A stretch of DNA of 64,000 bases from Tilletiopsis washingtonensis. Taxonomy: Eukaryota; Basidiomycota; Exobasidiomycetes; Entylomatales. Both the position numbers and the translations under genes were made by a program. Below, piece after piece: positions 43,907-56,500 of the stretch. Each line of letters starts with the position of its first letter. The first letter of the stretch is position 1. The stretch is from assembly GCF_003144115.1 (NCBI RefSeq), contig NW_020312004.1, positions 712,871 through 776,870 of the forward strand. Reading direction: 5' to 3'. Below the pieces are notes generated by a model. It ran no database searches. It saw nothing but the letters and a program-made list of their open reading frames with translations, and had not been told where the DNA came from.

Positions 43907-46900
43907 TCACGCCGGCGAGGCGCTGCGGGCCGTGTCGGAGGCAGGCGTGCTAGCCGCCGGAGAGTCATTCTGGACTGCCGGACTGTCGCCCTCGCCGTCG
44001 CCCTTCTGCGCATTGCGCTTCACAACGCGGATGAAGAGCCCCTCGAGCGTAATCGGCCCGAGCTGCCAGCCCTTGACGCCGGCGGCGGCGCGCTGCTCGG
44101 GCGAGACGGCGAGCCGGCGGTGCAGCTCGGCGAGCGACGCCTGCTCAGCGGCCGCGGCGCCGAGGTCGATCTCGTAGCGCAGGCCGAGGTCGGAGCGCCG
44201 CGCCTCGGGCACGCACGACGTGACAAACGCATCGACCTGCTCCTGCGAGGCGCCGCGCTCAATGTCCATCTGCAGCTCGTACAGGCCCGGGTAGGCGCCG
44301 CGCAGCGCGCGCGTGTCGCCGATGAGCAGCAGCGCACTGGCCTGGATGGCGAGCCGCTGGCTGATGGCGAGCTCCTGCATGCTGTGCGTGCAGAGCAGCA
44401 CGCAGCGCTGCCCGTCGTGCACGACGCGCCGCAGCACGCTCCACAGTGCGCGCATCGTGCCGGGGTCGACGCCGCTGCTGAGCTCGTCGAGGATGACGCA
44501 CGCCGGGCTGCCCATGATCGAGAGGGCCAGCGAGAGCTTGCGCTTGTTGCCGCCAGACAGCGCACCGGCCTTGCGCGCGCGGTACTGCCGCAGCTGGCAG
44601 AGGTCGAGCAGCGTCTCGACGTCCGCAGCGCGGTCCGCCCGCGCGACACCCTTCAGCCGCGCGTAGAAGCGCAGGTGCTCCTCGACGGTCATCGAGAGGT
44701 CCAGACCGTCGTGCTGCGGCACGGAGCCGAGCTTTGCGCGCGCGGCGTTGCTCTGCTCGTCGAGGTCCACGCCGCCGATGGTGACGCGGCCCGTGTCGCA
44801 CAGGTCCTCGCCGCGGATGCACCGCAGCAGCGAGCTCTTGCCGCCGCCCGTGGAACCGGCGAGGGCGAAGATGGTGCCCTTCTCGATGCCGAAAGACACG
44901 TCATCCACGGCAAGCGTCTTGCCAAAGCGCTTCGTGAGGTGCGACACGCGCAGGGCGTCGCCGTCGCTGGCCGCACTCTCCACGCGCGCCGCCTCGTCCG
45001 TGACGCCCTCGCCCGTCTTGTGCAGGCGCGACTCGTCGTCGACCGACGTCTTGCGTGCCTTGCGCCAGGGCCGGCCGAGCTTGCGCCGGAACGGCACCAA
45101 CGGCGCCACGTCGGCCGAGGCGCCGTCGCGCCACACGAGCACGGCAAGCAGCACGAGCGACCACAGCACCAGGTACAGGACCGGGGCGCCGAGATGCGTG
45201 ATAGCACGCATCGGCAGGTCCGAGTCGCCGCCGCGGCCGTTGCACAGGCGCGAATAAAGGTTGATACTGACCTGTCCGGCCTGCGACGCGGCCACCGCGG
45301 GCGAGAGGAGCGCCGTGATGTAAAAGACGACGTCGAGCGCGGCCAGCACGTTGCCGCCGACGTAGTACGTCAGCGTCAAGAGCGATGCGGCAAAGTAGAT
45401 CAGGAACGCAATGACGGACCACGCTGCGCACAGCGCAAAGGCGGCGAGGGCGTTGGGCGCGAGGAGCGAAAAGACGAAAGCCTGCAGCGTGCCGGCGATG
45501 CCGTACAGCGCGAGGCAGACCCACAGCAGCCCGACGCCTGCAAACGGCGACGCGCCAGAGGTCGACTCCAGGCTGCCGAATGCCGCAGCAACAGGCACCG
45601 TGGCGATGAGGACGATCGGTAGCTCCCAGAGCAGGTGCCCGGACCAGAACGGCAGCGCGCGCATGCCGTTTGTCTTGGTCATCGCCTTGGCGCCCGAGGC
45701 GCGCTCGCTCGTGGGGTACAGCGTCGCAAACGCCGGCCAGACGGCCTGCGCCAGGCCATACACGACGGCCCACTTGCTGTGCGGGCGTCAGCATAGCCCT
45801 GCCGCGCGTCACACGTTACTCACAGAGCATCGCCCAGGCCCGTGCCCGCAAAGCTCGACGAGATGCGCAGCGAAAAGGGAAAGATGATCGGCGCATTCTC
45901 GCTGGCCTGGAATGCCTGCGCATTGGCCACGAGGTTCGCCAGCGCTGAGGCCGGCGCCTGGAGAGCGAGAAAGTCGGGCTGTGCCTGGTAGGCAAACTGC
46001 GGCGTCTGTCCTTCGACGAGCAGCGCGCCGCCAAAGCCAATGTCGCGTGCCGTGTCAAACGACGAGAACGTCTGGTTGTACTCGGCCGCCGAGATCTGCG
46101 TCAGCGACGAGGCCTGCAGCGGGTACGAGGCGCCGAGGATCGTGTCCAGCGGGCCGGGCGGCGCGAGCAAGATGTCTTGCGGTGGTGTCGTGAGCCCCAG
46201 GATGCTGCCCGCGGACGGTTCCAGGAACAGCGAGCGGCGCACGTTGCGCTGCGCACGCGGTCCGCCGCATGACGGATTCCGGTCATCAAGAAAGATGTAA
46301 GTCGGAATGAGAGAACCGAGGATCGCGACGGCAATGGCGCCAAGCGGCGCGAACCACGAGCGGCGGAAGATGACGGCACGCTTGAGCCACTGCGCAATGG
46401 TGAGCTTGAACCAGCCGCGCTGCTTGCCCTCGTGGAGGTTGAGCGAGTCCTGCGCGTCGATCTTCTCATCGAGCACCTCGACTTCGCGCCCGGCAGCCTG
46501 CTCGTGCGCGGCACGTAGGCGGAGAAAGACATTCTCGAGCGACGGCCCGTGCACATCGTAGTGCAGCACGCCGAGTTGCTCCTTGTCCTTCTCGACGGCA
46601 TCCAGGGCGCGCTGGACAGCAGCCGTATCTTGGGTGCTGAGCCGGAGGCTGACCTCCTCGACGCTAGGTGCCGCGATCCGGCGCGTGGCCACGTCCTCGC
46701 CCACGGCAGCGGCGACCGCCGACTCAACCGCAGCAGCTTGCGCAGCGTCGCGCAGCACAACATGCACCAGCGTGCCGTCCTCGGCGCCGAGCGTCTGCTT
46801 GAGCCGCACGGGCGAGCCGCGCGCCAGCTGCTTGCCGGGCGCGCCGAGGATGATCACGTCGTCACTGAGCACGTCGACCTCGTCGTCGATGGCATGCGTC

Positions 46901-48970
46901 GTAAAGAGAATCGTGCGGGTGCCGCGCTGAGCCAGCAGGATCTTCCAGATGCTCCGGCGCGCGAGTGGATCCAGGCCAGTGGTGGCCTCATCGACGAGCA
47001 GCAGGGAGCTGTCGCCGACGAGCGCCATGGCCAGCTGCAGCTTGCGCCGCATGCCTCCGCTCATGGCGCCCGGGCGCGTCTTCATCTTGTGTGCCAGCTC
47101 GACGTGCTCCAGCAGCGCCTCGTGCTTCGCGCGCGAGGATCGCTTCCCGGATCGATGCTTGATGGCATGGAAGACCTGCACGTGCTGCAGCGCGTTGAGC
47201 TCGCTCCAGTTGACATTGCGTTGTGGGGCGAAGCCAACCGTGCCCGGCGGCATCATGTCGCGCGGCCAGCCGTCGACGAGAATCGAGCCGCTCGAGAATG
47301 CCTCGAGGCCAGTCACGCAGGCCATTGTCGTCGACTTGCCGCTGCCGTTGCTGCCCAGCAGCGCCGTGAGGCCGCCCTGCGGCACCTCGAAGGACAAGTC
47401 GTCGACCGCAAGGACGCCCTTCTTCTTGCGCCCGTAGCGCTTGACGAGATTCGTGATCTCCAGCGCAGGGCGCTCCTTCTCGCCTTCCTCGGCGCGGGCA
47501 GCTGCGGCGCGCTTGTCGGCACGCGAGGCGCTGCGGTAGAAGAGGCGGCGCTCCACGGCCGCGGCGAGCAGGGGAAAGACGATGATGGCGACGAGGTTGA
47601 TCGCATACTGCGCGATCAGCGTGCCGCCAATCGTCTCGCTGCCGCTGCCGTCGCTGGGCGCGCGCTGCACAAGGTTCGTCGCCCGGCCGGCAGTCTCGAA
47701 GCGCGACGCAATTGTGAAGGAGTATGTGATGGAGCTGGACGGCAGGACGAACGCGATGGGCACGGCGGCGCCGTCGCCCGAGTCGTTTGTCAGCAGTCCG
47801 ACGATGAGGCCCAGGATCGCAATGCCTGTGACGACGATGCCGGAGAGGGCGCTCGAGCGGAAGAAGGTCGAGAGAAAGAGCGACCAGGCGGCGAGCGCTA
47901 GGGCCGGCAGCACGTAGAAAGCCAGCACGGCGGCGGCGCTTGTGCGCGTGAAGAGCGTCGTGGCATGCACGCCGGCGCCGATGAGGTAGGCCGGGAGATA
48001 GGCCACGCCCTCGGCGGCCATCCACGAGGCCAGCCGCGCGGCTTGCGAGCAGCCGGCGCTCGTCAGCAGGTCCGTCATGCCGCCACTGCGCTCGCTCGAG
48101 ACGCTCGCCGGCAGGTGATACGGCACGCCGAGGAAGAGAATGCCAAACGCCAGCACAAGAAAGGATGCTGTGCGGCTGGGTCAGCGCGTGCGCGCACAGC
48201 CCATCCTGCCGACTCACGCATGCCGCTGAGGAACTGCAGCCGCTTGTCCTCATCCTCCTCCGCATTCGTCTGCCGCGAAAAGGGCTGCTCGAGCGGCACA
48301 GGAATGTCGGCGAGCTGAGCGTCGCTGAGACCCAGCGAGACCTGCATGATGGCGCGATCCAAGGCATTCTGCAGCGGCAGTCCTGTGCGCTCATAGTCGC
48401 CGTCATTGTCGGGCGCACGCACCACCGTCAGGCCGGCGCCATTGAAGCGCAGCGTGTAGTTGACCGCCGGACGCGAGTCCTGCAGCGTGATGGCATCGAC
48501 CGAGAAGGCAGCGAAGCAGTCCGACCGCCCCGCGAAGCTCTGCGGGCAGGCAAAGCCCAGCTCGGCGTCGGAGGTGTACTCGATCAGCTGGCCCTGCTGC
48601 TCCGTGCTCAGCGTGGACCGCAGCGCATCGACAACGGCGCGCCCGTCAAAGGAGGCGGCCGAGGGTGTCGTCTCGTTGATGAGGTAGTAGAGCGGCGAGC
48701 TGCCGAGCGCCTCGCTCAGCGGGCGGATGGGCGTCGGCTGGCCGAGGCCGAGGTCGTTGCTCGTGCCGAGCAGCTCCTTGGCGTAGCCGAGGAACTGCAG
48801 GGAGGCGATCAGGGGACAGCCACTGGCTGCAGCGGCCCTCCAGCACTCACCACGGCATAGCCGACGGGCACGATGAGGCATCGCAGCAGATTGATGGGCC
48901 AATGCCGCCACAGCACGATCCACTCCTTGCGTGTGAGGGCTAAGAACTGCTGGAGCGGGACGCGCGCCAT
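43907..48970 (-). CDS. Full-length ABCA-type ABC transporter (1636 aa)
   Basis: Membrane lipid-type exporter with the order TMD1-NBD1-TMD2-NBD2. Exons 48970-48851, 48794-48218, 48167-45824 and 45776-43907 are in phase. The first helix (WRHWPINLLRCLIVPVGY) and a ~190-residue lumenal loop are ABCA-like. NBD1: Walker A GSNGSGKST (~505), signature MSGGMRRKL (~600), Walker B LLLVDEATTGLD (~625), H-loop TTHAIDD. NBD2: Walker A GSTGGGKSS (~1321), signature LSGGNKRKL (~1419), Walker B CVILDELSSGVD (~1442), H-loop CTHSMQE. Both sites keep the ABCA-typical basic residues after SGG. TMD2 has several helices (VAAAFGSLE.., LLWVCLALYGIAG, VLYLVLWSLVLLAVLVW). The substrate cannot be deduced. Confidence 0.95.
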
Positions 48971-49379
48971 GGCGGCGGCGTGGCGGAGGGTGTGCGAGGT
49001 CAACGAGGTGGTGGTGGCACTGACGAGCTCATGGCGAGGGCAGAGGCGAGGAGAGCATCGCAGGGTGGAGCGGACACGGCACGGAGGCAACGAGGCGAAC
49101 GGCCGCAAGCGCTCCGCGGACGGGCGCATGCCCGAGGCTTGGCACGCGCTGCATCTCGCAGGCGTAGCATCAGCCGATTTGAGCGCAAGCAAGCGCTGAC
49201 CTCAGCGGCGTCAGGGTGCTGCGGGAGCTTGGAGCCCGCGGGATCTGGCGAGGCGGTGTGCCGGCTTGGCATGGCGCGCTTTCGGCATGCCTCACGACGC
49301 TCACACCCTCACTCGCCCTCCATGGACCACGAATACATTACTCGACCGCCGCTGCGGGCTGCTCACACTGCATTGGCGC
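48971..49379. other. Promoter of the ABCA gene and 3' flank of the FAD oxidase
   Basis: This 409-bp spacer lies between two minus-strand genes. It is GC-rich apart from a less GC-rich patch near 49310-49350. No motif is recognised. Confidence 0.45.
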
Positions 49380-51332
49380 TCAGAAGTCGCCGCCCTCGAA
49401 GCGCGGGCCGCCCGTGTGCTTTGTCACATACGAGTCTGCGTCGTACTTGGCCTTGATGCCGCGCAGCCTGTCCAGGTTGCCGTAGCTCAGCAGCGGCTGC
49501 TGGTCCGCCGCGGCGTAGTTGATGAACAGCGGACTGCATCAGGTGTCAGCACAATGCTGCGCAGCACAAATCTTGCTGAAGCAGGCTCACATGTCGTCCG
49601 AGCCCGCCGTCGTCGCCGCCTTGGCCGCGGCGAGCAGCCTCTGCTTCTTGTGCGTGGGCAGCGACGGCACCCACTGCACCAGGTACGTCTGCGCCGTGAA
49701 GCCACGTCCGGCGGCCCAGCCCTGCGGGTTGCCACCTGCGGCAGCAGCCTTCGCCAGGCCGCTGGCCGTGAAGCTCTCGTAGGAGAGGCTCAGGCTCCAC
49801 CAGAGGCCGACATTCTTGGTCGCAAAGTCCTGAAACGCGGCGTAGATCTCACGCGCCTGCGTCTTCGAGAGATACGAGGATGAGGTGCGGAAGTGCGTCG
49901 ACGAGCCGTAGAGCGCTGAGCGAAGGGGTGAGTGCGTGAAAGATCAGCTGAGGGGTGAGGACTCACAGCCAAAGTCGTAGACCCCGTTGATGTCTGCCCC
50001 GGCTGTCAGCTGTGCATCGGATGCACCCTATGCTTCTACGCACCGGCGTAGCTCGACTTTCTCGTCGTGTCGGCCACTGGCTTGAGGTCGAAGAACATGT
50101 CAAAGATGCCCTTGGGGCGCGATGGGCCGTGATAGGCGAGCCCGACCAGCAGCAGCGCAGGAGTGGGCAGGTCGACCCAGGTAATCGTGGGCACGATGGC
50201 CGCCTTCGTGTCGTTGAACGAGTCGTACTTCGCGTTATACTCTGCAAAGGCACGAGATCAGCGAAGCCCGTCCCGGCATCACACAACGCTCACCGGCGAC
50301 AGCATCGACAAACGCGTCGACTTGCGTGGGCAGGAACGTCAGCAGGCCGCCCCACCACTCGCCGACGTCCTTGGTGAGCAGCTTGTAGTTGACGACGATG
50401 CCCATCTGGTTCGTGCTGCCCTTGAGCGCCCACCATAGGTCGGCGTAGTCGCCCCCGGACCCGGCTGTCACGAGCTCGCCGGACGGCAGCACGATGGTGT
50501 ATGACATAACGTTGTCGGCGATGAGACCATGCTCTGGCGTGAGGTGCGAGAGACTGCGCAGCGTGTCAGTAAGAGGGGACTCCACAGCTGCGGCGGCACA
50601 CTCACCCGCCACCGAGAACAGCGCCCATGCCGACTTGGATAGGGTCAGCACTTCGCATCATCGCCGCGTCTCCGTGTCGAGCTCACCGTTCGACACGCGT
50701 CCGCCGACGACCGTCTTGCCCTGCGCCTCCAAAGTGCTGTACACCTCGCCCCAACGACATCCGGGCGCGATATCCGCCGTGTTGCCATCGTCGCTCAGCG
50801 TGACATCACACCACTGGCCAAAGTCGATGAAGACATCGGGCGACGAGTTCCAGCCGTAGTTGGGGTTGTGACCGCCGCCTCGCACGCCATAGCCGGCGCC
50901 GGCTGCCTTGACGGCCGCATAGGTGTCGACGACGTGCGAGGCTTGCGTCGCGAGGACACTGCACGTCGGCTCTGCGAGCGCTTCTCAGCTTGCTGCTCGC
51001 TCCAGCGTGTGCGGCAAAAGTGACTTACTGTACGCGCGCTGCTCTGCATTGTACGCATGGTCGACGGACTGGAAGTACGCCGTGTCGACGAGCGTCGTCT
51101 GGAGCCGCACCACCTTGCCGCCGAGCTTCTGCTGCAGATCGTCGCAGAGCTTGGACACGGCCTCGCTGCTGGCTGTGCCATGAGGGGCACCCTTGCCAGC
51201 GAGCGCGGGCGCGGGCGACTGAAGCGCGCCGGACTGGAGCAGCTGGCGTGAGGACAGCGGCGCTTTGTTCAGATCTGCCAGCGCGGAGGCAAACAGCGTC
51301 GAGGCGACGGCAAGAAGGGATATCGACTTCAT
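49380..51332 (-). CDS. Secreted berberine-bridge-type FAD-linked oxidase
   Basis: FAD oxidase of the VAO/BBE family; fungal members oxidise sugars, aromatics or secondary-metabolite intermediates. Eight exons (51332-51029, 50971-50687, 50633-50606, 50553-50294, 50241-50044, 49993-49967, 49915-49591, 49533-49380) give 526 aa in phase, including 28- and 27-nt microexons. Signal peptide MKSISLLAVASTLFASALA. The FAD loop VRGGGHNPN supplies His136 for 8-alpha-histidyl FAD. VGMGAVLGGG lies on the second FAD motif. LSHLTPEHGLIADNV lacks the cysteine that makes the second FAD bond in bicovalent enzymes. The C-terminal BBE region reads FINYA..LSYGNLDRLRGIKAKYD. Exon 6 has two possible acceptors 8 nt apart (outcome differs by a few residues). 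Confidence 0.92.
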
Positions 51333-52133
51333 GGCGCAGAGAAGGACCGAGAGCTGGAAAGAGGAAAGGAGGGACGGAGTGGTGAGAGAGAGGTAGCTCG
51401 CCAAGAAGCGCCTTCGACGCGATGCTCCTTCAGGCGGGCGAGATCGCCCTTTTAGGGCCTGCCACAAATACACCGCTCCTGTCGATCGATTGACAGAAGC
51501 ATGCCCAGTTCGCGAGGAGAGTGATGAGCCCCTTTGGCGCAGGCTGCGCCCCTGGCGTAGCGTGAGCAGGCCCCTGCGCGCTCGGGCCTCGGCCAGCACG
51601 CCTTCAGCAGCAGATCTCGCAGGCACGCACGGAGTGCTGCGGAGGCGCTTGCTTTTGGCTCCGGCGGGCGTGGCGGCCCGCTCTGCTGCCCGAAGGGGCT
51701 TGCTTGCTGCCCTGAGTGCGGAAGGAAGATCTCACGGCCTCGCATGCCCCCTGACGCGCCGCGCTACAGGCCGGCGCCGCTGCCGGCTCTCGAGTCCGGT
51801 GCCGATCCTGCTCTGGCGCTCGACGGCCGTCTCGGCAACGCATAGCCGGCGCCGAGCAGGCACGGCGTGCCGTTGTCCGCAGCATCTCGCTTGAGTGAGA
51901 GCTGCCTCTAGTACAGCGCTCCGCCTGTGCAGGCTGCGGTTCGCCAATGACAGCAGGCACAGCGACGCACGGACCCCATATGCATGACTGCAGCTGTCGT
52001 GACATGGTCGATTGATGAGTGAGGCAGCCCTGTGCGGACGTGCCGAATACAAGTACATGATGCTCGGAGCGATTAGGGCGAGGACGAGTTGGCGGGAGTG
52101 CAGGCGTTTGCAGAGCTTGCGTGCGTGGCATGG
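51333..52133. promoter_or_regulatory. Promoter region of the FAD oxidase gene
   Basis: This 801-bp stretch runs upstream of the oxidase start to the SSU72 stop. A CAAATA patch near 51466 may be a core-promoter element. Open frames here are short and unrecognised. Confidence 0.4.
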
Positions 52134-53514
52134 CTAGTAGAAGCTGACAGTGTGCAGCAGAGCATGCGGATGCTTGCGCTGATGCATCTCGAGGATGCCG
52201 CCAATGTCGTCGTCGAGATTGTCGGCCTGCTCGATCTGTGCACGGAATGCGTGTGAGCGAAGCGATGTTATCCAGCCGTCAGAGGCGCACTCACTGCTCG
52301 CGCCAGCTCGAGGATCGCCCGGCCGGCGATGAGCGCCTCCTCGTGGTTATCCTTGATCTCAACGTTGATGACGTGCACGCTGCGGTTCATCTCGCCGTTG
52401 CGTGCGAGCAGATCTGCGCCGCAGCAGAGGGAGCGTATGAGCACAGGCGGCGCTTCGCTTCGTCGAGACGAGACGCACCTTCGCAGACAGAGTCGAAGCA
52501 GCGCTCCTCGCAGGTGATGACGATGTCCGGCTCAGCCCGCGTCTCGTGCCACTTCTCCGGCGCCAGCTTGACGCGGCGGTTCCGGTCCAGCATCGGCAGG
52601 AGGCCATTCGCAGCGTATCTGAGCGGGCCGTGAGCACACGCAGCAGCTCGTCGAGACGCAGCCGGACTCACAGCCGCGCATCCTTGCTTTCCAGATCGCG
52701 ATACATCGTGTCGTACGGCGTGCCGAACGTGTAGATGTTGGGCTTATCGATGCTCGGACCTGGTAACCGCACAGCCGAGCCCGTGCCCGCAGATGTGACT
52801 CGCAGCCCAGCATGTCTGACAAGCGAGCTTCAGCACGGCTCGAAGGCGCTCGCACCGACCGCACACTCACGCGAGAACGTTGTGCGCTTCCATCGAGCGA
52901 TTCTGCGGGGCGAATCGTCAGCAACGGTCCTTCCCTGCGTGCGCTCTCCTTCCTCTCAGGAAAGTCCAGGTGTGCTCCGGTCCTGCGCCGCCAGCTGGCA
53001 GCGGCGCATTGGCTGAGCGGACTCGGCAGCTTCGAGCTGCGCAGCGCGAGGCCGCGCCTCGGCAGGCTCTCTGCGCCCTTTTCATCCTCCGAAGCGCACA
53101 GAAAGGTCCAATGCTGCAGTTCGCTTAGCACGAGTCGCTTCTGCGCCTCTGCCGAGCTCGTCACACGACGCAAGCGGGCCTGACCGACTACGCACTCTCC
53201 GCACGGCAGCGCCCGCACCTTTTCCGCCCGCCTGCGCCGACACGCCGTCGCAAGCTACGCACATTGTTACTCGCACAGACAACACAGAACAGCTTCCCCA
53301 CGCGTTCTGCCTCCTGCTGTGTCGCGCCCGCCTTGAGTGCGCTGCGTACCGCCCGCGCCGCAGCCGACTGCGGCTGCGACTGTTGCGGCTGTGCGCCTCC
53401 GCGCGGCAGAGGTGCACGCCCGCCGGGCATGGGCCCCAACGGCGCTTGGCCTGGCGGAGGCAGCGGCGGCAGAGGTGCGCTGGACGCCTGCGGGCGTGCG
53501 AACGAGGGATCCAT
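52134..53514 (-). CDS. SSU72: RNA polymerase II CTD phosphatase SSU72
   Basis: Removes phosphate from CTD Ser5/Ser7 within the cleavage and polyadenylation machinery. Exons 53514-53263, 52902-52871 (32 nt), 52815-52672, 52618-52479, 52413-52295 and 52235-52134 give 262 aa in phase. A Pro/Gln-rich N-terminal extension of ~70 residues precedes [21 protein letters not shown], which contains the CX5R catalytic loop (Cys80, Arg86). The first intron (360 nt) splits the loop between its second and third Asn. Then [61 protein letters not shown] with the conserved late acidic region, and [15 protein letters not shown]. The last residues [10 protein letters not shown] match the family end. Confidence 0.96.
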
Positions 53515-56500
53515 CAGGGCAAGACAGGGTGGAGTGGAGAAGAGGGCAGAGCTGTTGGAGGCGGCGCTGGCTTGTGCAGGGCCGCGGCGCGCTGCAGCCT
53601 TTCTCGCGCGAGAGGCATGCGGCTGCTCCCGCGCTGCTGCTCGCACGCTTGCTTGTCCCGCCCTCCTCTCCCTTCGGGCCGTCCTCGCTGCGACCCTTGC
53701 TCTCCTTCATCCACGTGATCAGACTGGCAGCATCGCGATCTCTGTCTGCGCTGCTGCACGTCAAAGCTGCGAAATGATTCATCACATGGCAGGCCCCATC
53801 GCGGGCATTCCAGACGCAGCGTCGCCGAAGACGGCGGCGCGCTCGGCGCTGCAGGCACAGCGCCGCGCCGGCCGCTGCGGCGTCCCGAGGTTCTAGCGCC
53901 CTGTCGCGGGCGCAGCGCCGCTCCATCTCGGCCAGCACATGTCTGCGCTCCGAAGCGGATCCTTCTCCTTCTGCCGCGACTGCGCTGTGCCGCGAAGAAG
54001 CCGTGCCGGAGGCAGACGTCGCGGCGCGGCTCCGAGCTCGACGTGCCGACGCCGCAGACTCCGCCGCGCCGCGCCACGGCATGCGCGTCGCGCCCTTGTC
54101 CACCCCATGGCGCATCTCACCGCCTGGCCTCCTCCGGGCTCGTCGCCGCAGCGTGTTTTCTTCGAGATCACTGCGGCCCGAGGAGCATGCGATGCTTCGA
54201 TTGCATTGGCCGGCAGCTCCGCCTCAACTCTGCTGCTTCCCGCGGCAGGCCGTGCTTTGTGCTTGGCGGATTGGCGCAAGCTGCGCTGCGCAGGAGAACA
54301 ACACAGACGCGGGATCAGCGCTCGGCACGCCGGCCACAGCCCCAGCGCGCAGAACGACGCCGTCTGGCTGCCTTCTGGACGCTGGCGAGGAGGATGCCTC
54401 GCTCCTCTCTGCTGCTGCGCTGCGTGTGCGGTGCTGAGAGCTGCGGCGCTGGTGCTGAGGCTGGGGATGCCGATCAGCCCCCGTGCTCCCGCGGTAGCGC
54501 CGGAGAGCAGGCGCGAGGGCACCGGAGCAGAGGGCCGGCGCAGCACGCTAGCGTCTGGCGCAGGCGCAGGCGCGTGGCGCACCGCCGCTGTGCCGCGCTC
54601 CCCCCGCCAGCAGCGTGCGCCGGACAGGCAGAGCGAGCGCCGGCACGGCGTCGGCGAGGAAGGGGCAGCCTCTCGTGGTGCGCTGCTGCTCGGCAGCGTC
54701 CACTTTCAGGCGCCGCGACAGGCGCAGGGCGAGGATCAGCCCGGTGCAGATCAGGGGTGGTGACAGGCGCAGAGGGAGCTCGGAGCGGCTCCATCGGCGC
54801 GGCACATCGCCGAGCGCATGGGCGGAGCGGAGCACGCGCCGCCGCGGCGCGTCGCCGAGCTGCTGCCTGCTGTCCCGGCCGCCTGCAGCTGCGTTGTTGT
54901 CCTGCGCTTCTCCAGCTCATCCGCTCCTTCCTTTGTCACCCGATCTCGCTCTCGCTCCTTGTGCGTGTGCATGCTCCCTCGCAGCAGCATCGCACTCCCA
55001 TCCCATCCTGCATCTGCACGCTCGGGCCTGTCCTCTTCTCACCTGCACCTCCCTCTCTCCCCACACCCGTGCCGCCGCTCCGCACCCCTGACGCAGGGCA
55101 CTGCCGAGCGTCCTCAAGCTCCGCGCCTCGACTGCGCACCTGTCTACGCACTGCAGCTCAGCGACGCACCCTCGGGCACAGTCTAGTGCAGTCACTCGCC
55201 TCGAGCGCTGCCTGCCCGCTGCTCGCCGCCTCTCACGCGGCCCGAGCGCACCTGCGTGGCGCGCGTTGTGCGCACCAGCCAGCAGCAAGCTGGCTGTCGC
55301 ATCCTGCTCGTGGGCCGATCCCGGCGCTTAGCGAGCAGCCGTCATCATGCGTGAGTGCGCTTGCGCTCGGCTTCCCATCGTTGCCTTGATCCTTGTCCGT
55401 GATCGTGCTGTCCGTGACCCGTGCGGGAGCTCGCTGCTGGGTCGTCCATCCGCCGTGATGAGTGGCGCTCTGACCATCGCGGGAGCGGTGAGAGCTGCGC
55501 CACTTCTCAGCGTCAGGGTGCGCCGGCTATGGTGGTACTTGCGTCCATCACTCCTAGCCATCTCGCTCTCTGCCTCTCATGGCCTCCTCCTCTGCTGCGC
55601 GCTCCATCTCTCCCGAGCTCCAGCGCTTTAGCGCCGATCTCGACTCGGCGTTCGGCAGCAGCGGCGACGCAGCGGCACCATCGAGCATGTCCTCCGTCGT
55701 CGAGCAGGCCTCTGCTGGCGTGTCTGTGCCACTGGCAGCGCGGGATCTGCCACGCCTGCCTGAGCCGCCGCGCCATCGTGCCGTCTGGCCGCGCACCAGC
55801 TTCCTGCGGCGCAAGCCTAGTGGCTCGACTGTGCGCGCTGCCTCGGCGATGGCTGTGTCGTCCGATGCGCCGCAGGCTGCAGCGGCTCTGTTGGCTGCGA
55901 CGCCCGCGGCGCAAAGGCGGCAGAGGCGAGCGGCGAGCTTCGGCGGCGTGTCGGGAGCGTACGATCCGGCCGATGACGAGGGTGCGTCTCGAGCGGCGCA
56001 GATGATGGCGACGCGCTGCATGGGTGAGCGATGTGTCTGGAGGGTTGCGTAGATGGCACAGCTGCGAGTCGATGTGCGAGCCGATGGGAGTCGAGCAGGC
56101 AGCTTGGGCGCGGAAAGGCAAGCGAGAGGGGTGCATGCGTGCCTCGGGCTTGCACCCGTCTTTGGCTGGTTGGCGCGGTCTTGTTCCGCAGCAGGGGCGT
56201 GCGCGACCCTTCGGTGCCTGACAGCGCTCCGCATGAGCGCTGTTTCGGTACCACTGCCTCGTCCACGACCTGCGTGCGCGTGATATGCGTCCCTCGAGGC
56301 AGCAGCCGCTCGGGCTGCACGCAGTACGGCGCGCAAGCCGCGCCGACGAGCTCAGGAGGCTACCCCTCGCAAGGTTGCGCGCATGGACAGGTCCTGATGG
56401 CTTCTGCAATGAGGCCAGAGTGCCACGTTGTGCCGGCGGCAGACACTTCACAGCACGCCGCGAGTAGAAGCGGCTGCTCCGTGCGCGCGCACTCTCGCGC

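Noticed and set aside
43441-44013. Minus-strand open frame of 190 codons between the tRNA and the ABC gene
   Set aside because: It runs antisense through the whole tRNA-Gly copy 2 and overlaps the end of the ABCA gene; a shadow frame.
43907-51332. A secondary-metabolite cluster around the ABC transporter and FAD oxidase
   Set aside because: No polyketide synthase, peptide synthetase, terpene synthase or cluster regulator is adjacent; flanking genes are housekeeping (SSU72, tRNA).
54043-55389. A 448-codon plus-strand frame upstream of the histone-fold gene
   Set aside because: Arg/Ala/Cys-rich translation with no domain; overlaps equally long frames on the other strand.
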